Shown: positions 44,177 to 55,649 of the stretch, piece after piece | How positions within the stretch are numbered: the stretch's first letter is position 1 | How the letters are laid out: every line of letters begins with the position of its first letter | NCBI GenBank assembly: GCA_028386065.3 | Contig: JAKUCV010001846.1 | Coordinates: forward strand, 1 to 64,000 | DNA: 64,000 nucleotides | From: Turnera subulata | Taxonomy: Eukaryota; Streptophyta; Magnoliopsida; Malpighiales; Passifloraceae | Reading direction: 5' to 3' | Translations under genes and position numbers: made by a program | Notes under the pieces: generated by a model | Seen by the model: the letters and a program-made list of their open reading frames with translations, nothing else | What the model was told of the DNA's origin: nothing | Databases searched by the model: none

Positions 44177-47100
44177 ATGGATCCGATGGGAGGAAACCAG
44201 CATGCTGAGCAGCGTTTGGAAGATGACCAAGTATCAGTTGATCAGCCGCAACCAGTCGTGGGTGGACAAGTACCTGCGGTAGTACCGGCGGACACGACAC
44301 AGATGATGCATGCCATGGCACAGATCTCACAGTGCTAGGACGCTAGGGATGCCCGTTTAGAGGCCAGGGAAGCTCGTGAACAGGAGAATCAAGGACCTGT
44401 AGAGGACCCTGTTTACACCAAGTTGTCCAAGCTAGGTCTTGATGCCTTCACAGGGGTTACTAACCCACAGGCAGCTGACGAATGGCTTCGTCAAGCTCAC
44501 CGAGTGATGTTGAAGCTCAGATGCACAGATGACAGGTGGGCTAGGTATGTTGCATCCATGTTTCACAATGTAGCTGTGGATTGGTGGGATTCGGCAACAC
44601 GTGACATGGCGAAACCAGTCACCATGCCTTGGACACAGTTTACTGAGATGTTCCGAAGGAAGTTTGTCACAGATGTTTACCAGGACTAGCTCAAGCGAGA
44701 ATTTCTGAGTCTGCGACAGCAAATCAGACAGTCGGTGAACGACTATGAGATCCAGTTTGATCGTTTTTCCATCTACGCATCAGAATATGTGTCCATACCA
44801 GAGGCCAGATGCAAGCGTTTCTGGGATGGTTTGCGATCCTACATCCAGACAGTTATAGGTGCAAAGTTTATGAGACTTACCAGGATATGCTTGCAGATGC
44901 TCTTCGAGCAGAAGTCATCTGGATAGGGAACGAGAGAGAGATAGAAGAAGTTCGAAAGAGGAAATCTGCACAGAGTGCTGGGAATCAGAACAAGAGATTC
45001 TAGAGTGCCGGTAACAGGTCAGGGTATGGACAGACTCAATCCATGCCAGTATCTCAAGGTCGAGGATGGAGCAATAGCTACAACAATCGTGGGAGTTCAT
45101 GGACCCAATCTGGAGGGATTTCATCCGGAGAACTCGCCCTAGACCTCCTCTGACTAGGGTGAGGTGCTTTGAATGCAATGAAGTTGGGCATTACTGGAGT
45201 TCATGTCCTAGGTTGGGAAGATCTGGAGTTGCTGTTCCTGCTCACACTATACAAGCATCAGTAGCCAGTGTACCTAGTGGTTCTGGAGTTGGCCGAGGCC
45301 GTGGACGAGGAGCTGCTTCTACTCGGACACAGTCAGCCATGAACCAGAGTGCAACCGCTCCGAGGGCATTTGTGAACACGGCTGAGGATGATCCCGAGAA
45401 TGCTGATGTTATTGCATGTACCTTTACAGCTTTTGGTAGTATTGCATACACTTTGATTGATCCTGGTGCCACGCATTCTTTTATCGCTCAGAGTTTTGCT
45501 ATACAACATAGCTGTAAGGAAGAGAGTTTAGCATGTCCGTTGAGGGTTAGGTTACCCGCGGGCATAGTGGTGAGATTAACACAAGTGTGCAAGGATGTTC
45601 TCCTTTCATATGATGACGAGGTTTTCTTAGCTCGTTTCGTCGTAATGAAAATGGGGGGATTCGACATAATCCTAAGGATGGATTGGTTGTCAAGGTATAA
45701 TGCCATGGTGAACTGTCGGACCAAAGAAGTGCTGCTGACTTCCGATGGTGGACGACAGGTTTCGGTAACAGGTATTAGGAGAGCTGCTGCCACGTGTAGC
45801 ATCTCTGCTATGTAGGATTCTGGAGTGAAGTCGCATGGTCCAGATGTTTTATTGAACCACATCATGAGTGAAGATACACGGGATCCTACCCCGAGAGATA
45901 TATCAGTAGTGAAGGAGTTCTTTGATGTTTTCCCAGATGATTTGCCAGGTTTGCCACCTGACAAAGAGGTTGAGTATACCATCGACCTGGTGCCAGGAGT
46001 CACACCCATATCGATGGCTCCATACAGGATGGCACCAACAGAGCTCCAAGAGCTGAAGAAGCAGTTGGATGAGCTGTTAGAAAAGGGTTTCATCAGACCC
46101 AGTACATCACCATGGGGTGCACCAGTTCTTTTTGTAAAGAAGAAGGATGGTAGCTTGCGGATGTGTGTAGACTACCGCCAGCTTAACAAGGTGACAGTTA
46201 AGAACAAGTACCCGTTGCCTAGGATTGATGACTTGTTTGACCAGCTACAAGGAGACACTGTGTTTTCCAAGATTGATCTTCATTCTGGGTATCACCAGAT
46301 CAAGATTGCAGAGAAGGACTTACCGAAGACTGCCTTCTGCACACGGTATGGTCATTTTGAGTTCACAGTGGTACCGTTCGGATTGACCAATGCACCAGTA
46401 GTGTTCATGTGCTTGATGTACTTGGTCTTGAACGAGTTTTTGGATAAGTTTGTTGTGGTCTTCATTGACGATATCCTCATCTACTCTAAGAACAAGGAAG
46501 AGCATGAAGAGCATTTAAGGATAGTGCTTCAGAGGTTACGGGAGAAGCAGCTGTATGCCAAATTCAACAAGTGCGAATTTTGGCTTGAAGAAGTTTCTTT
46601 CCTTGGACATGTGGTAGGTGGGGATGGAATAAAGGTTAACCCTGCCAAAGTGAAGGCCGTGTTGGAATGGGAACCACCTAAGAATGTATTCGAAGTCAGA
46701 AGTTTTCTTGGTCTTGCAAGATACTATCGGAGGTTCATTAAAGGTTTTTCTTTGATAGCTAGTCCCATGACCAAGCTATTAAGGAAGGAACAGGCATTTG
46801 TTTGGAGCCCGGAATGTCAGCAGAGTTTTGAAGAGCTTAAAAGGAAGCTGACCACAACACAAGTTCTGATAGTACCGAAGCCTGGTGTTGAGTATGTGTT
46901 GTTTTGTGATGCATCGGGACTTGGTTTAGGAGCCGTGCTGATGCAAGAAAGACGAGTGGTTGCCTACGCCTCCAGGCAGTTGAGGACTCATGAGAAGAAT
47001 TATCCGACGCATGATCTTGAGATGGCAGCTGTGATCTTGGCTCTGAAGATTTGGAGACACTACTTGTTTGGAGAGAAGTATCGAATCTTCACCGACCACA

Positions 47101-48290
47101 AGAGTCTTAAGTACATCATGACTCAGAAGGAGCTTAACCTACGACAGAGATGCTGGGTTGAGTTGCTTAATGATTATGACCGTACTATCGAGTATCACCC
47201 AAGAAAGGCTAATGTGGTAGCTGATGCCTTGAGTCGGAGACAACCAGAGGATACTTCCACTAGTTACTCGATGTTCTCGCTTATCGAGTTAAGGAAGTTG
47301 GGAGTTGGCTTGACAGTGGATGATACAGGAGCTTTGCTGGCACACATGAGTGTCAAGTCTAACCTAAGAGGATGGATAGTGGAGTTACAAGATGGAGATC
47401 CCGACCTGGTCAAGCTTAAAGAAGGAGTAAGGAGTGGAAAAGAGGACAAGTTTCGTATAGCTGATGATGGAGCACTGATGATTGGGAAACGGGTATGTGT
47501 ACCCAATGTTGGTAATCTGCATAGTTAGATTTTGGATGAAGGACATATGACGCCATATGCGAAGCAACCTGGAAGCACCAAGAAGTATCAGAACCTGAAG
47601 AGCCATTTCTGGTGGCCTCGTATGAAGAGAGATGTAGCTGAGTATGTTGCAAGATGTCTTACTTGCCAACAAGTGAAAGCTGAGCATCAGGCTCCAACAG
47701 GGAAGTTGAGATCCTTGATAGTGCCAGAGTGGAAGTGGGAGATGATCACTATGGATTTTGTGATTGGTTTACTGATGACTCGGAGGCAGCATGATGCTAT
47801 TTGGGTCATCGTTGACCGATTAACAAAATCTGCTCATTTTCTACCTATCCGCCAAACCGATACCATGGACAAATTGGCAGGTAAGTATGTTGCTGAGGTT
47901 GTGAGACTACACGGGAGTCCAAAGTCTATAGTCTCAGATAGAGATCCGAGGTTCACATCACGTTTCTGGAAGAGCTTACAAGCAACGTTAGGAACCAAGT
48001 TGAGCTTCAGTACTGCTTTTCATCCTCAGACAGATGGACAATCTGAGCGGACCATACAGACACTGGAGGACATGTTGAGGGCTTGCGCGTTTAACTTCAG
48101 TGGGAGTTGGGATAAGTATCTTCCCTTAGCAGAGTTTGCGTATAACAATGGCTACCATTCCAGCATTGGTATGCCACCTTTTGAGGCCCTCTATGGAAAG
48201 AAATGTAGAAGTCCAGTGTGTTGGGATAAAGAAGGTATGAGACTGATAGTTGGACCGGATTTAGTCCAACAGACAGTGGACAAGATCTAG
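44177..48290 (+). pseudogene. Tekay gag-pol (gag, protease, RT, RNase H, integrase), interrupted by stops
   Basis: Gag runs from ATG 44177 with the capsid-like stretch LDAFTGVTNPQAADEWLRQA and a CCHC knuckle CFECNEVGHYWSSC near 45166-45207. The protease motif reads LIDPGATHSF, so the usual D-T/S-G is D-P-G. RT (45825-46700) has [16 protein letters not shown], the FIDD active site and FLGHVV. RNase H keeps its acidic residues ([31 protein letters not shown]). Integrase has CLTCQQ, but the second zinc His is Gln (AKQPGS); the core keeps D (TMDF), D (SDRDPRF) and E (GQSERTIQ). Stops, all TAG: 44336, 44687, 45001, 45813, 47526 and 48288, plus a frameshift near 44890-44926. Not translatable as one polyprotein. 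Confidence 0.92.
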
Positions 48291-48324
48291 ACGGTGAGAC
48301 AGTGTATGAGAGCTGCTCAGGATC

Positions 48325-50029
48325 GGCAGTGTTAGAACTCATGGTTCGTTACAAGGTTTTGATAATTGACAAACCAACTCCAGATCATGACAAAGATGAA
48401 GCAAAAAGAAATGAGGTCAAACCAATCCTCAAGCAAAAGAAACCATTCAAGAGCAAAGGATCAAAGTGAATGAGTACAAGATTGAAGAGCCAAGAAAGAA
48501 GAGTTAGATTCATAAATTGTACAAGGTATAACACTCAACTCTTCTAGGAAATTGGCTCAAAATAAGATAAAAGATGCATCACATAAACATATTTCAAACA
48601 TCAAACTATTTTTTGAGTCAATAACATCGATGTTATATTTTACCACATCGATGTTCTGCCTTCAAACAATCTTTCAAAAATTGGCAGTAGGCAAATAACA
48701 TCGATGTTGGAATACATAACATCGATATTATAATGACCGTTGCTTTTAAAGTGAGTCATAACATCGATGTTCCCATTTGTAACATCGATGTTCTTTCAAG
48801 TCGACTTTAAAATCGTTTTTACCGAGCCAAAATAACATCGATGTTGGAATCCCAAACATCGATGTTCTTGGTTTCAACCATTTTTCCAAAAGTTGGCAGC
48901 AGCTCCAAAAGATCGATGTTTACATCTAAACATCGATGTTCCTGCCTTCAAAGAATTTTCCAAAAATTGGCAGAAGGCTCAGAACATCGATGTTGGCTTC
49001 CTAAACATCGATGTTCTCATGACCGTTGCATTTGAAAATATTTCTTACATGAGCAAAACATCGATGTTGGATTTAGAACATCGATGTTCTTCAAATTGAG
49101 TCTTTTAACTCTTATTCACAGAAGCGAAATAACATCGATGTTGTGAATTAAAACATCGATGTTCTTCAATGATCAGTTCTCATCTCTTTTTCACAGAAGC
49201 AAAATAACATCGATGTTGGTTTTCAAACATCGATGTTCTTCATATGAAGCTTTAAAGGATTTTACACAGAATCAAAATAACATCGATGTTGGGTTTGATA
49301 ACATCGATGTTTTAGTTACCGTTAGTCCAATAATTCAAATTTACTGGACAAAACATCGATATTGAGACTTTAAACATCGATGTTATGACCGTTATTCTGA
49401 CAACTTTCCAGCACCCACTATGTCTTGTTTAAAGCTGTTTTCTTGAGTGCATTTCAAACGACTCCATAATTTTTCAAAGCTACAAATTGAGCATTTTCAG
49501 TTCTGATTTAGTACTAATCAACTCTCTACATTCAAGCATTCATTTCATACATTCATCCAAATTTTAATTGAGTCAATATCATATTGAGGATTTGAGAGTT
49601 GCCTTTTAGAGCCTTACTTGTATACTCATATCTGCTCTTGTGAGAGTTCTTTGTTTGAGTGATTGTATTGCTATACACCTTAAGGGAGGATAGTTCCCTT
49701 GTTGAGAATCATAGGAAGAGGGCATATCTTCTTGTGTGAGAAGTCTTGAAGTGAGGTATCTTCAAGCAGGAGATTAGAGTTTCTTGTGACTAGAACTCTA
49801 GGTTGTAAACGATTTGTTAAGCACCCGTAAGCTTAACGTAGATAGTGGAATCTTCAAGAGAGTCTCTTGAAGGACTGGATTAGCCACACAAGTAGTGTGT
49901 GTGTGAACCAGGATAAATTGCTTGTGTCCTTCAATCTTTAATTCCGTATTTATTTCCTGCTTATTTCGTTTTAATCCGATAAACGCTCTTCACCCCCCTC
50001 TAGCGTAGGTCTTTTGTTCTAACAGGCAG
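48325..50029. mobile_element. Sirevirus-like (copia) solo LTR inserted in the integrase region, with target duplication GGCAG
   Basis: The insert 48330-50024 (1695 bp) has ends TGTTAGAAC and GTTCTAACA (perfect 9-bp inverted ends) and GGCAG on both sides (48325-48329, 50025-50029). It has no internal coding region. The right part resembles Sirevirus LTR ends: 'gaaccaggataaattgctt' with a TATA-like motif at 49911-49917, and 'cacccccctctagcg' before the end. In this reading the LTR is on plus. The centre is an array of 22 palindromes. Removing the insert joins the integrase reading frame at GGCAG. Confidence 0.85.
48623..49384. repeat. Phased array of 22 AACATCGATGTT palindromes in 11 pairs
   Basis: Palindromes start at 48623, 48644, 48697, 48718, 48760, 48781, 48834, 48855, 48909, 48929, 48983, 49004, 49057, 49077, 49131, 49152, 49206, 49226, 49279, 49300, 49352 and 49373. 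Members of a pair are 20-21 bp apart and pairs are 73-75 bp apart, with one gap of 63. Eighteen match all 12 bases; 48644, 48718, 48909 and 49352 each differ by one. The bases between are less conserved but keep 'ttggcag', 'gaccgttg' and 'cagaagc' motifs. Confidence 0.95.
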
Positions 50030-50059
50030 AAGAGCTACGACGACAAACACTGACGTGAG

Positions 50060-50494
50060 ATGGAGTATAATGTTGGTGAGAAGATTTTCCTCAGAGTAGC
50101 ATCTTGGAAGGGTGTGATTAGGTTCGGCAAGAGAGGGAAGCTGAGCCCAAGATATATCGGACCCTATGAGATCGTGGAGAGAATTGGACCACTAGCTTAC
50201 AGGTTATCTTTACCTGATGAGCTATCACGTATTCATGACGTGTTTCATATCTCTATGCTGAGGAGATATCGATCGGATCCTAGTCATATTGTAGCCCCAG
50301 TGGATGTTGAGGTAGCAGAGGACCTTACCTACACAGAAGTGCGGGAACAGATTCTTGCTCGAGAAGTTCGGCAGTTGTGGAACCGTACCATTCCCATGGT
50401 CAAGGTCAAGTGGAGTAAGCATTCCGCTAACGAGTCTACATGGGAAGTTGAAGAACACATGTGGTCCCAGTATCTGCATCTTTTCACAAAATAG
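50060..50494 (+). pseudogene. Integrase C-terminus and chromodomain of the Tekay element
   Basis: The frame is intact from ATG 50060: VGEKIFLRVASWKGVIRFGK, LSPRYIGPYEIVERIG, AYRLSLPDELSRIHDVFHIS then a chromodomain-like tail (LTYTEVREQIL, TIPMVKVKWSKHSANESTWE). Chromodomains guide chromovirus insertion towards marked chromatin. It is the 3' part of the gag-pol frame, separated by the Sirevirus-like LTR and a TAG just before it, so it cannot be made as part of a polyprotein now. Confidence 0.88.
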
Positions 50495-50522
50495 GAATGA
50501 ATTTCGAGGACGAAATTCTTTT

Positions 50523-50534
50523 AAGGGGGCAGAC
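50523..50534 (+). promoter_or_regulatory. Polypurine tract of the Tekay element
   Basis: AAGGGGGCAGAC directly precedes the 3' LTR, after 'gaggacgaaattctttt'. Confidence 0.75.
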
Positions 50535-53402
50535 TGTAACAGCCCGGGTAAAATTTATGTTTTTACCGGGATTGTAAAAAAAGCTTTGTACAGTAATTTA
50601 CCTTATGAAATTAATCTTGGGTAATTATTTCAGGGTAAATTATACATTGGATTCTGAAACCGACCCTTACCCCTCGTTCCCAATTTTTTTGCAGATTTTT
50701 CGGACCAGAGTTGGTATTTTTCGGGTCCAGGAATCTTGAGAAAAGTCAGGTTTATCCTCGAGTAAACAGACTAGAAATAAAGTCAAGGGGGTATTATAGT
50801 TATTTTTCAGTCCGGACGGGACACGCCTCACATGTTGCACAGTGTTGAGTTTTGCAGCCGCCTCCTCTGTGACTTCTGTGAACTGCTTGTGTGACCCGTG
50901 CTTTACCAGTTTTCTGCTCGTGCATAACCAGTGTTGCATGCCTGCTTTTCCCTGCCTTACCTGTATACCTGCAGCACCCTTCTCCTACAAACACCATCAC
51001 CTTGCTCTCCACTGCCAAAACTTCACCTGTGAAACTACCTACTGCATACTACCTACGAAACCAGAAAAAAAAATATAAAACACACCACCCGTGCCAACCA
51101 CCATCCACAGCCACCATTTCTTCTCCTCCTTCCTTCCTCGCTGCAGCACGACGACCGAGACGACCACCATTAGCCGCCATCGCTGCCATCTCTTCCCCTT
51201 CCCTTGCTTCTCCTCCTCCTCGCCCTCGTCGCCGTCGCGCCCAGCCAGCAGCGCAGCCTGCCGGACGAGACAACCTGGCAAACGACCCGCTTGCCTCCCT
51301 GCTCCTCCTCCCTCGACCGATCGCGACGCCTGCTCTCCTCTCCTGCTCGTCGCCTCCACGCAGCGACTCGACGCCGGCAACACAACCACCTCGACGCTGC
51401 TGATTTGTGGAGTGGAGCCGACGAGTCGCGGACCCCTTTTCGCCTTGCCGTCGCCTCAGCCTTGCAGCGTCTCCTTCGCCTTCCCCAGCTTGCGCCGCCG
51501 CGTCCCCTCGATTGCAAGGTGAGCAGATCTGCGCGGGTTGAAGATCCGGGTCGAGTTTGACCCGATGCCTCAACTGGGTCGCGGATGATTGGTTTGGGTT
51601 GATCCAATTTTGGGAGTTGGGTCAAGGCTTGGGTTTGGGTTGACTTGGGCTTTGGGCTTGGTTTGGAGTGCTAGGCTGCTGTCTGTTGGGCTCGCTGCGT
51701 GGGCCTGTCTGGGCTCTATGCAGTGGGCTGAACAGTACTATTCAGGCCCAGTCCAAGTTAAATAATAATAATAATAAAAATAAAATATGGTTATATGAAT
51801 ATTTTGAGGAAAGTGATAAGTTTTAATTTTGGTTTTTAGGAATATATATATATATATAAATATATATGCATGTATAATTACTTCCTTTTGAAATAAAAAC
51901 TATATTATGGTAAGTAATTTCTATGAAAATTTCTTGGAAAATTAAATACGATATGGTAATAATCTTTTTATGAAATAGTTTGGAATATGTAAATGTTATA
52001 ATTTCCAGAAGGATTATTTCATAATAATTATATTTTTGGAAAGGATATTTGATATGTGAAATAAATAGCTTAATGGAAATTATTTTGGAAAATATATATA
52101 TTTACGTAAATATTTTCTTGTTGGAAAAAAATATAAATACTCAGGGAAAGTATTTTGGAAAGGGTATTAACAAAGTATATACCGGAATAATAACCGGATA
52201 TAAGTATAGTATGGTATTTTGACACATGAATAGTAAATGATGAATGATGATGATAACGGGGTTTCACCGGGACGTAAACGAACCAGTTTAAGTTTTATTT
52301 TTACGGTATAGCAACATTTGCATTTATGTGCATCTTATGTGAGTATATGTTGTTATTTGCTATATAGGAGCTGATAACGAGCAGTATCCCAAGGAACCAG
52401 AGCCGGGACATTTCGAGGATTTTCAGGAGTAGGAAAATCGGCTAAGGTGAGGATGGGTAACCTTTGATATGTTGCACATAATACTGTGTTTGTTTCTCTG
52501 ATAAATATTTGCTTGATTGAACTGCTGAGCAGATTGAGTTGGGTTGTTGTGTTTCTAATATTGTTGTTGATCTGTTAACCATGGATAAACTGATATGGTG
52601 AGATAATTGGATAATTGGTAGTTGTGTTGACGACTTTATTGTCACTTGGAAAGTAGTGGTACGACTCGATGGTTAGAGACTGTTTTGTGGTGGCTATGAT
52701 CTGGGTTACTTGTGATAAGCATGTCTATGCTTGGGATGTCTATTCCGGTTCATTATATTTTTGGGATGTCTATCCCTGGGATCTATTTTTGGGATGTCGA
52801 TCCCTGGGCTCTCTTGGTTTGATCTAGCACCCAGAACATGTTAATAACCAGGTACGACTCTAGCTTGTCCAGTGGCAGGGCCCTGAAGATAAAATTGGAA
52901 ATTTTATTGTCTTTTGGTCTTGGCTCAGTTATGTTCTGGTTGAATCTTTGATTTGTCTTTTGCTTGTATTTTCTTCGAAAGTATTATGTTTGCCTGCATA
53001 TTACTGTTTATCCTTCGTAGGTGAGCACTTCGGACTCACCCCTCGCCTGCGGAGTTTCATCTCGTGGGATGAGTTGCTCGTAGTACAGGTACGTGGTTCG
53101 GCCAGCTGCTGTTTCTACTCCACCAGACCCCGGATCCATACCTCCGCTGCATCTCATTCTAAGACTTCCGCTGCTGTATTTTATATGTTGTTGTGTTGTT
53201 GTATTACTTCTGTTGCTGTATCATATGTTCTCTGTTACTGCTGTCGTGGCTTGAATAATGGTCCCCAGGATCGGGTGACGGATGTTGTAATTGACTTTGC
53301 TTTGGTACTGTATTTTGTATTGTAAGTACTGTCTGCTACTGTAATAAGAATAGTTCTAGCACGTGTTTACCCGGTACGGTAAATACGGGCCGGGGCGCTT
53401 CG
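50535..53402 (+). mobile_element. 3' LTR of the Tekay element
   Basis: 2868 bp, TGTAACAGCCCGGG to GGGGCGCTTCG. It is closely similar to the 5' LTR, with small indels in GC-rich and TA-rich parts (for example 'cgccatcgctgccat' near 51175 and a longer TA run near 51843-51865). The inverted-repeat array is at 52717-52804. Confidence 0.92.
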
Positions 53403-54645
53403 TAACATCTAACACATAGTTAGTTTAAATAAAAAAAGATAAACAATCAATCATAAATTTAAAAAAATATTGTTTAATATTATTTTATACAAACTAGATA
53501 ATTAATATATAAATATCTATTGTAAATAATGAAAGTACCTAATTTTATTTACTATCTAACACATAGTTAGACTAAAATAAAAAACATACCTTCAATCAAA
53601 ATTAAAGAAACACATCCTTTAATTTACTTTGTATAAAACAATTATTGTGAATAATAATATACAACCATACAATTGAACCAATTATGAATTAACATAAGAC
53701 ACTGATAGCCCATTAAGCTTTGAAGATCCCAGAAATTTATAATCCATACAAAATGAACAATAAAATTTCAGCCCAAAAAGTGGCCCGGCTCGGCTCAGCC
53801 AAACAAATCGGCTCGGCCTGGTCATTTGGCTTCAGAACAGCTCGGCTTCAAGACTAGAGTTGGCTTAGCCAAAACTTATTCGGCTCAGCTCGGGACACAC
53901 ATAGTGCAGCTCAGTTATTTTTCCTTTTTTTTTTGAACTTGTCGCACACGTGCGACGCGTGTGAAGGCTGAAATGAAGCCCTAACTTCATCTCTTTCACA
54001 CAGCCGTCGTCCCGCCATGGCTCCCATTGGAGTCATCTACTGCCGCCGCCGGAGAGGCAATACCGCCACCACGTCGCCACAAAGGCTACCGTCTGAAGCC
54101 GGCGCAGCTCACGAACCTCCAAGAGCCGATCGTCTTGCTCGCGAACCACCGGCGCCAACAAGTCGCCGTGCGTCGTCGGCCGGAGGAGCGCACATCTCCT
54201 CTTCTCTCAGTCGTCGCTGCCCGGAAAGACGCCCGCTGCGTGTGGCAGCAATAAACACCACCGAGAATGGCACATCCGCCACCCACGTGAGGACACGGGC
54301 ACACAGCCCTGCCGGGTCGCGTCACAGCCTGAATCAGACCACCGTGAGCCTTCACCTGCAAACAAACCAACCACAAGCACAAGACAAACAAGAACACATC
54401 ACAACAACAAGCACGGTTCACGAGTCGGGTTGCAGGTTTTCCGATTCAATGACATAAATTGAATGGACACAATACTCACAAAAATCAATTCACATAAAAC
54501 AGAATAATTGCAATCGAAAGAATCAATGGAATAAAACAATTATTCGTCCAGGGAAACAAAAAATTTATTCCACCAGTTGCATCTTAATGTTTACACAAAA
54601 CAATCAAAACCAAACAGGGAATGAAAACTGTAGCTCCGCTACCAA
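53403..54645 (-). other. 5' internal region of the copia element after the gypsy insertion
   Basis: 53403-53407 is the right TAACA. 53408-53700 is AT-rich, with tandem 'aacacatagttag' motifs also found at 40820-41200, as expected if one region was split. 53780-53900 is rich in 'ggctcggct' repeats. 54017-54457 is a GC-rich block with a 146-codon plus-strand ORF (Arg/Ser/Pro-rich, no domain), which I do not accept as a gene. 54633-54644 is the PBS. Confidence 0.55.
54633..54644 (-). promoter_or_regulatory. Primer-binding site of the copia element
   Basis: Minus strand TGGTAGCGGAGC, one base from the LTR end CCAACA. It is identical to the PBS of the non-autonomous gypsy copies. Confidence 0.75.
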
Positions 54646-55059
54646 TGTTGGGAATCTAGACATGTTTAACAAATAAACATTCATGCACAACGGGAGATTA
54701 AATTAAAGAACAGAAGACTTATCTGTTAATGGAGCCCGGATCAATTGTTCCTCTGGAATAAATCATGCATCCTTATTAGTCGGGAATTAAATCACTAGAA
54801 AATAATCTACTAGCCACTACCTAAGAACCCTAAATATGTATGAAGACAATTTTATGTTTTACTGGACAAACCAGAAAACAAAGAGCGAGAGAGCAACAGA
54901 AAGAGGGAGGGCAATAACAGAAAGGAACCACGTTCTTTTCTATTTCACACACCTAATAGTTGTGAAAACTGACTAATAGTTTCCTACAAAACAACATGGA
55001 CTTGGGCTTTACCAAATAGGCCCAGTCTATCATGGGTGTTATACCCAATTAAACCAATA
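54646..55059 (-). mobile_element. Copia 5' LTR
   Basis: 414 bp, plus-strand TGTTGGGAATC to CCAATA; on minus it reads TATTGG...CCAACA followed by the PBS. Closely matches 32651-33072. Confidence 0.8.
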
Positions 55060-55535
55060 GTTGACATAGGCATAATCTTTATTCATAATCAATGCGCTCA
55101 CTGCAGGTTCCATACTTACTTATGGACTCCAGACTAAACCTACTTCTAATAGTAATAGAACCCTTATAATACATTAAAATTTCCTTGTAGGCAAGAAAAC
55201 TACTAGACTCCCTGATGCCCTAAAAGCCAATTAGACTGCAGCTTGTATCGAAGCTGATAACCTTGACATTAATTTCAACAAACTAGACATCACACATTTA
55301 ATTGTAGTTAATAGGACAAAATAAAATGAATATCCTCTAGCTTTTTGCATCACATGGATACAGATAAAAAACATATATGCCTGTGCCAAGACATGAATCC
55401 ATATGATATTTCTTGAATTGCCGATGTAGTCTTTTGGTTGGAAAGCGGGATGTATATTAAGAATATACTTGAGCAGGGTACATGATTAGGAGTCGGTTGT
55501 TCACACCGACTACTATCTTTAAAAAGAAAACTGTA
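55060..55535. other. Right flank of the copia element, no gene seen
   Basis: Mixed AT-rich sequence with no recognised feature. Confidence 0.35.
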
Positions 55536-55565
55536 GTCTTCATTGCTAATGTTTATTTTCTCAAG

Positions 55566-55647
55566 GAGGGTTATTTATATGTTAAAATTGCTCAATGCTA
55601 TTCATCCTTGAAAGAAAGGGACAAGGCAATTTCTTCATTCTACAAAG
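55566..55647 (+). pseudogene. Single exon resembling a TPR segment of a TFIIIC tau131-type subunit
   Basis: An 82-nt exon between acceptor CTCAAG (ends 55565) and donor AAAG|GTAATG encodes GYLYVKIAQCYSSLKERDKA then ISSFYK. The pattern (LKIAQCY.SLKER.QAI.FFYKAL) is that of a TPR in plant general transcription factor 3C subunit 3-like proteins. No neighbouring exons were found, so it is a fragment, perhaps captured by a transposon. Confidence 0.4.
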
Positions 55648-55649
55648 GT

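Larger units (their letters stand above)
41203..53402 (+). mobile_element. Tekay-clade Ty3/gypsy retrotransposon, gag-pol bearing but inactivated
   Basis: The 12.2-kb element has LTRs 41203-44051 and 50535-53402, a PBS, gag-protease-RT-RNase H-integrase-chromodomain order, a PPT and target duplication TAACA. Its LTRs share ends, hairpins and palindrome arrays with the non-autonomous elements of the window but have shorter arrays and no long polypyrimidine tract. It has six TAG stops and a frameshift, and a Sirevirus-like solo LTR interrupts it at 48330-50024. Confidence 0.93.
32651..55059 (-). mobile_element. Decayed Ty1/copia retrotransposon (minus) split by two gypsy insertions
   Basis: Direct repeats 32651-33072 and 54646-55059 (about 415-422 bp, roughly 90% identical by eye) are its LTRs, with TGTTGG/CCAATA ends. 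The PBS at 54633-54644 and copia RT and integrase remnants on minus set the orientation. Inserted into it are the solo LTR at 33940-37121 and the full gypsy element at 41203-53402. Without inserts it is about 7 kb. No exact target duplication is seen; TAGTA (32646-32650) and TAGTT (from 55058) agree at four of five bases only if the LTR end is placed two bases earlier. Confidence 0.8.

Noticed and set aside
48841..49365. Small ORFs with repeated HRCS or NIDV peptides
   Set aside because: They are readings of the palindrome array and carry no other coding signal.
48623..49384. CRISPR-like repeat-spacer array
   Set aside because: Repeats are 12-bp palindromes, spacers are related to each other and there are no cas genes; the locus is a plant LTR.
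54017..54457. 146-codon ORF in the copia 5' region
   Set aside because: GC-rich, no recognisable domain, on the antisense strand of a decayed element, with no comparison copy to support it.
32646..55064. Exact target duplication for the copia element
   Set aside because: TAGTA and the bases after the right LTR match only with shifted LTR ends and one mismatch.
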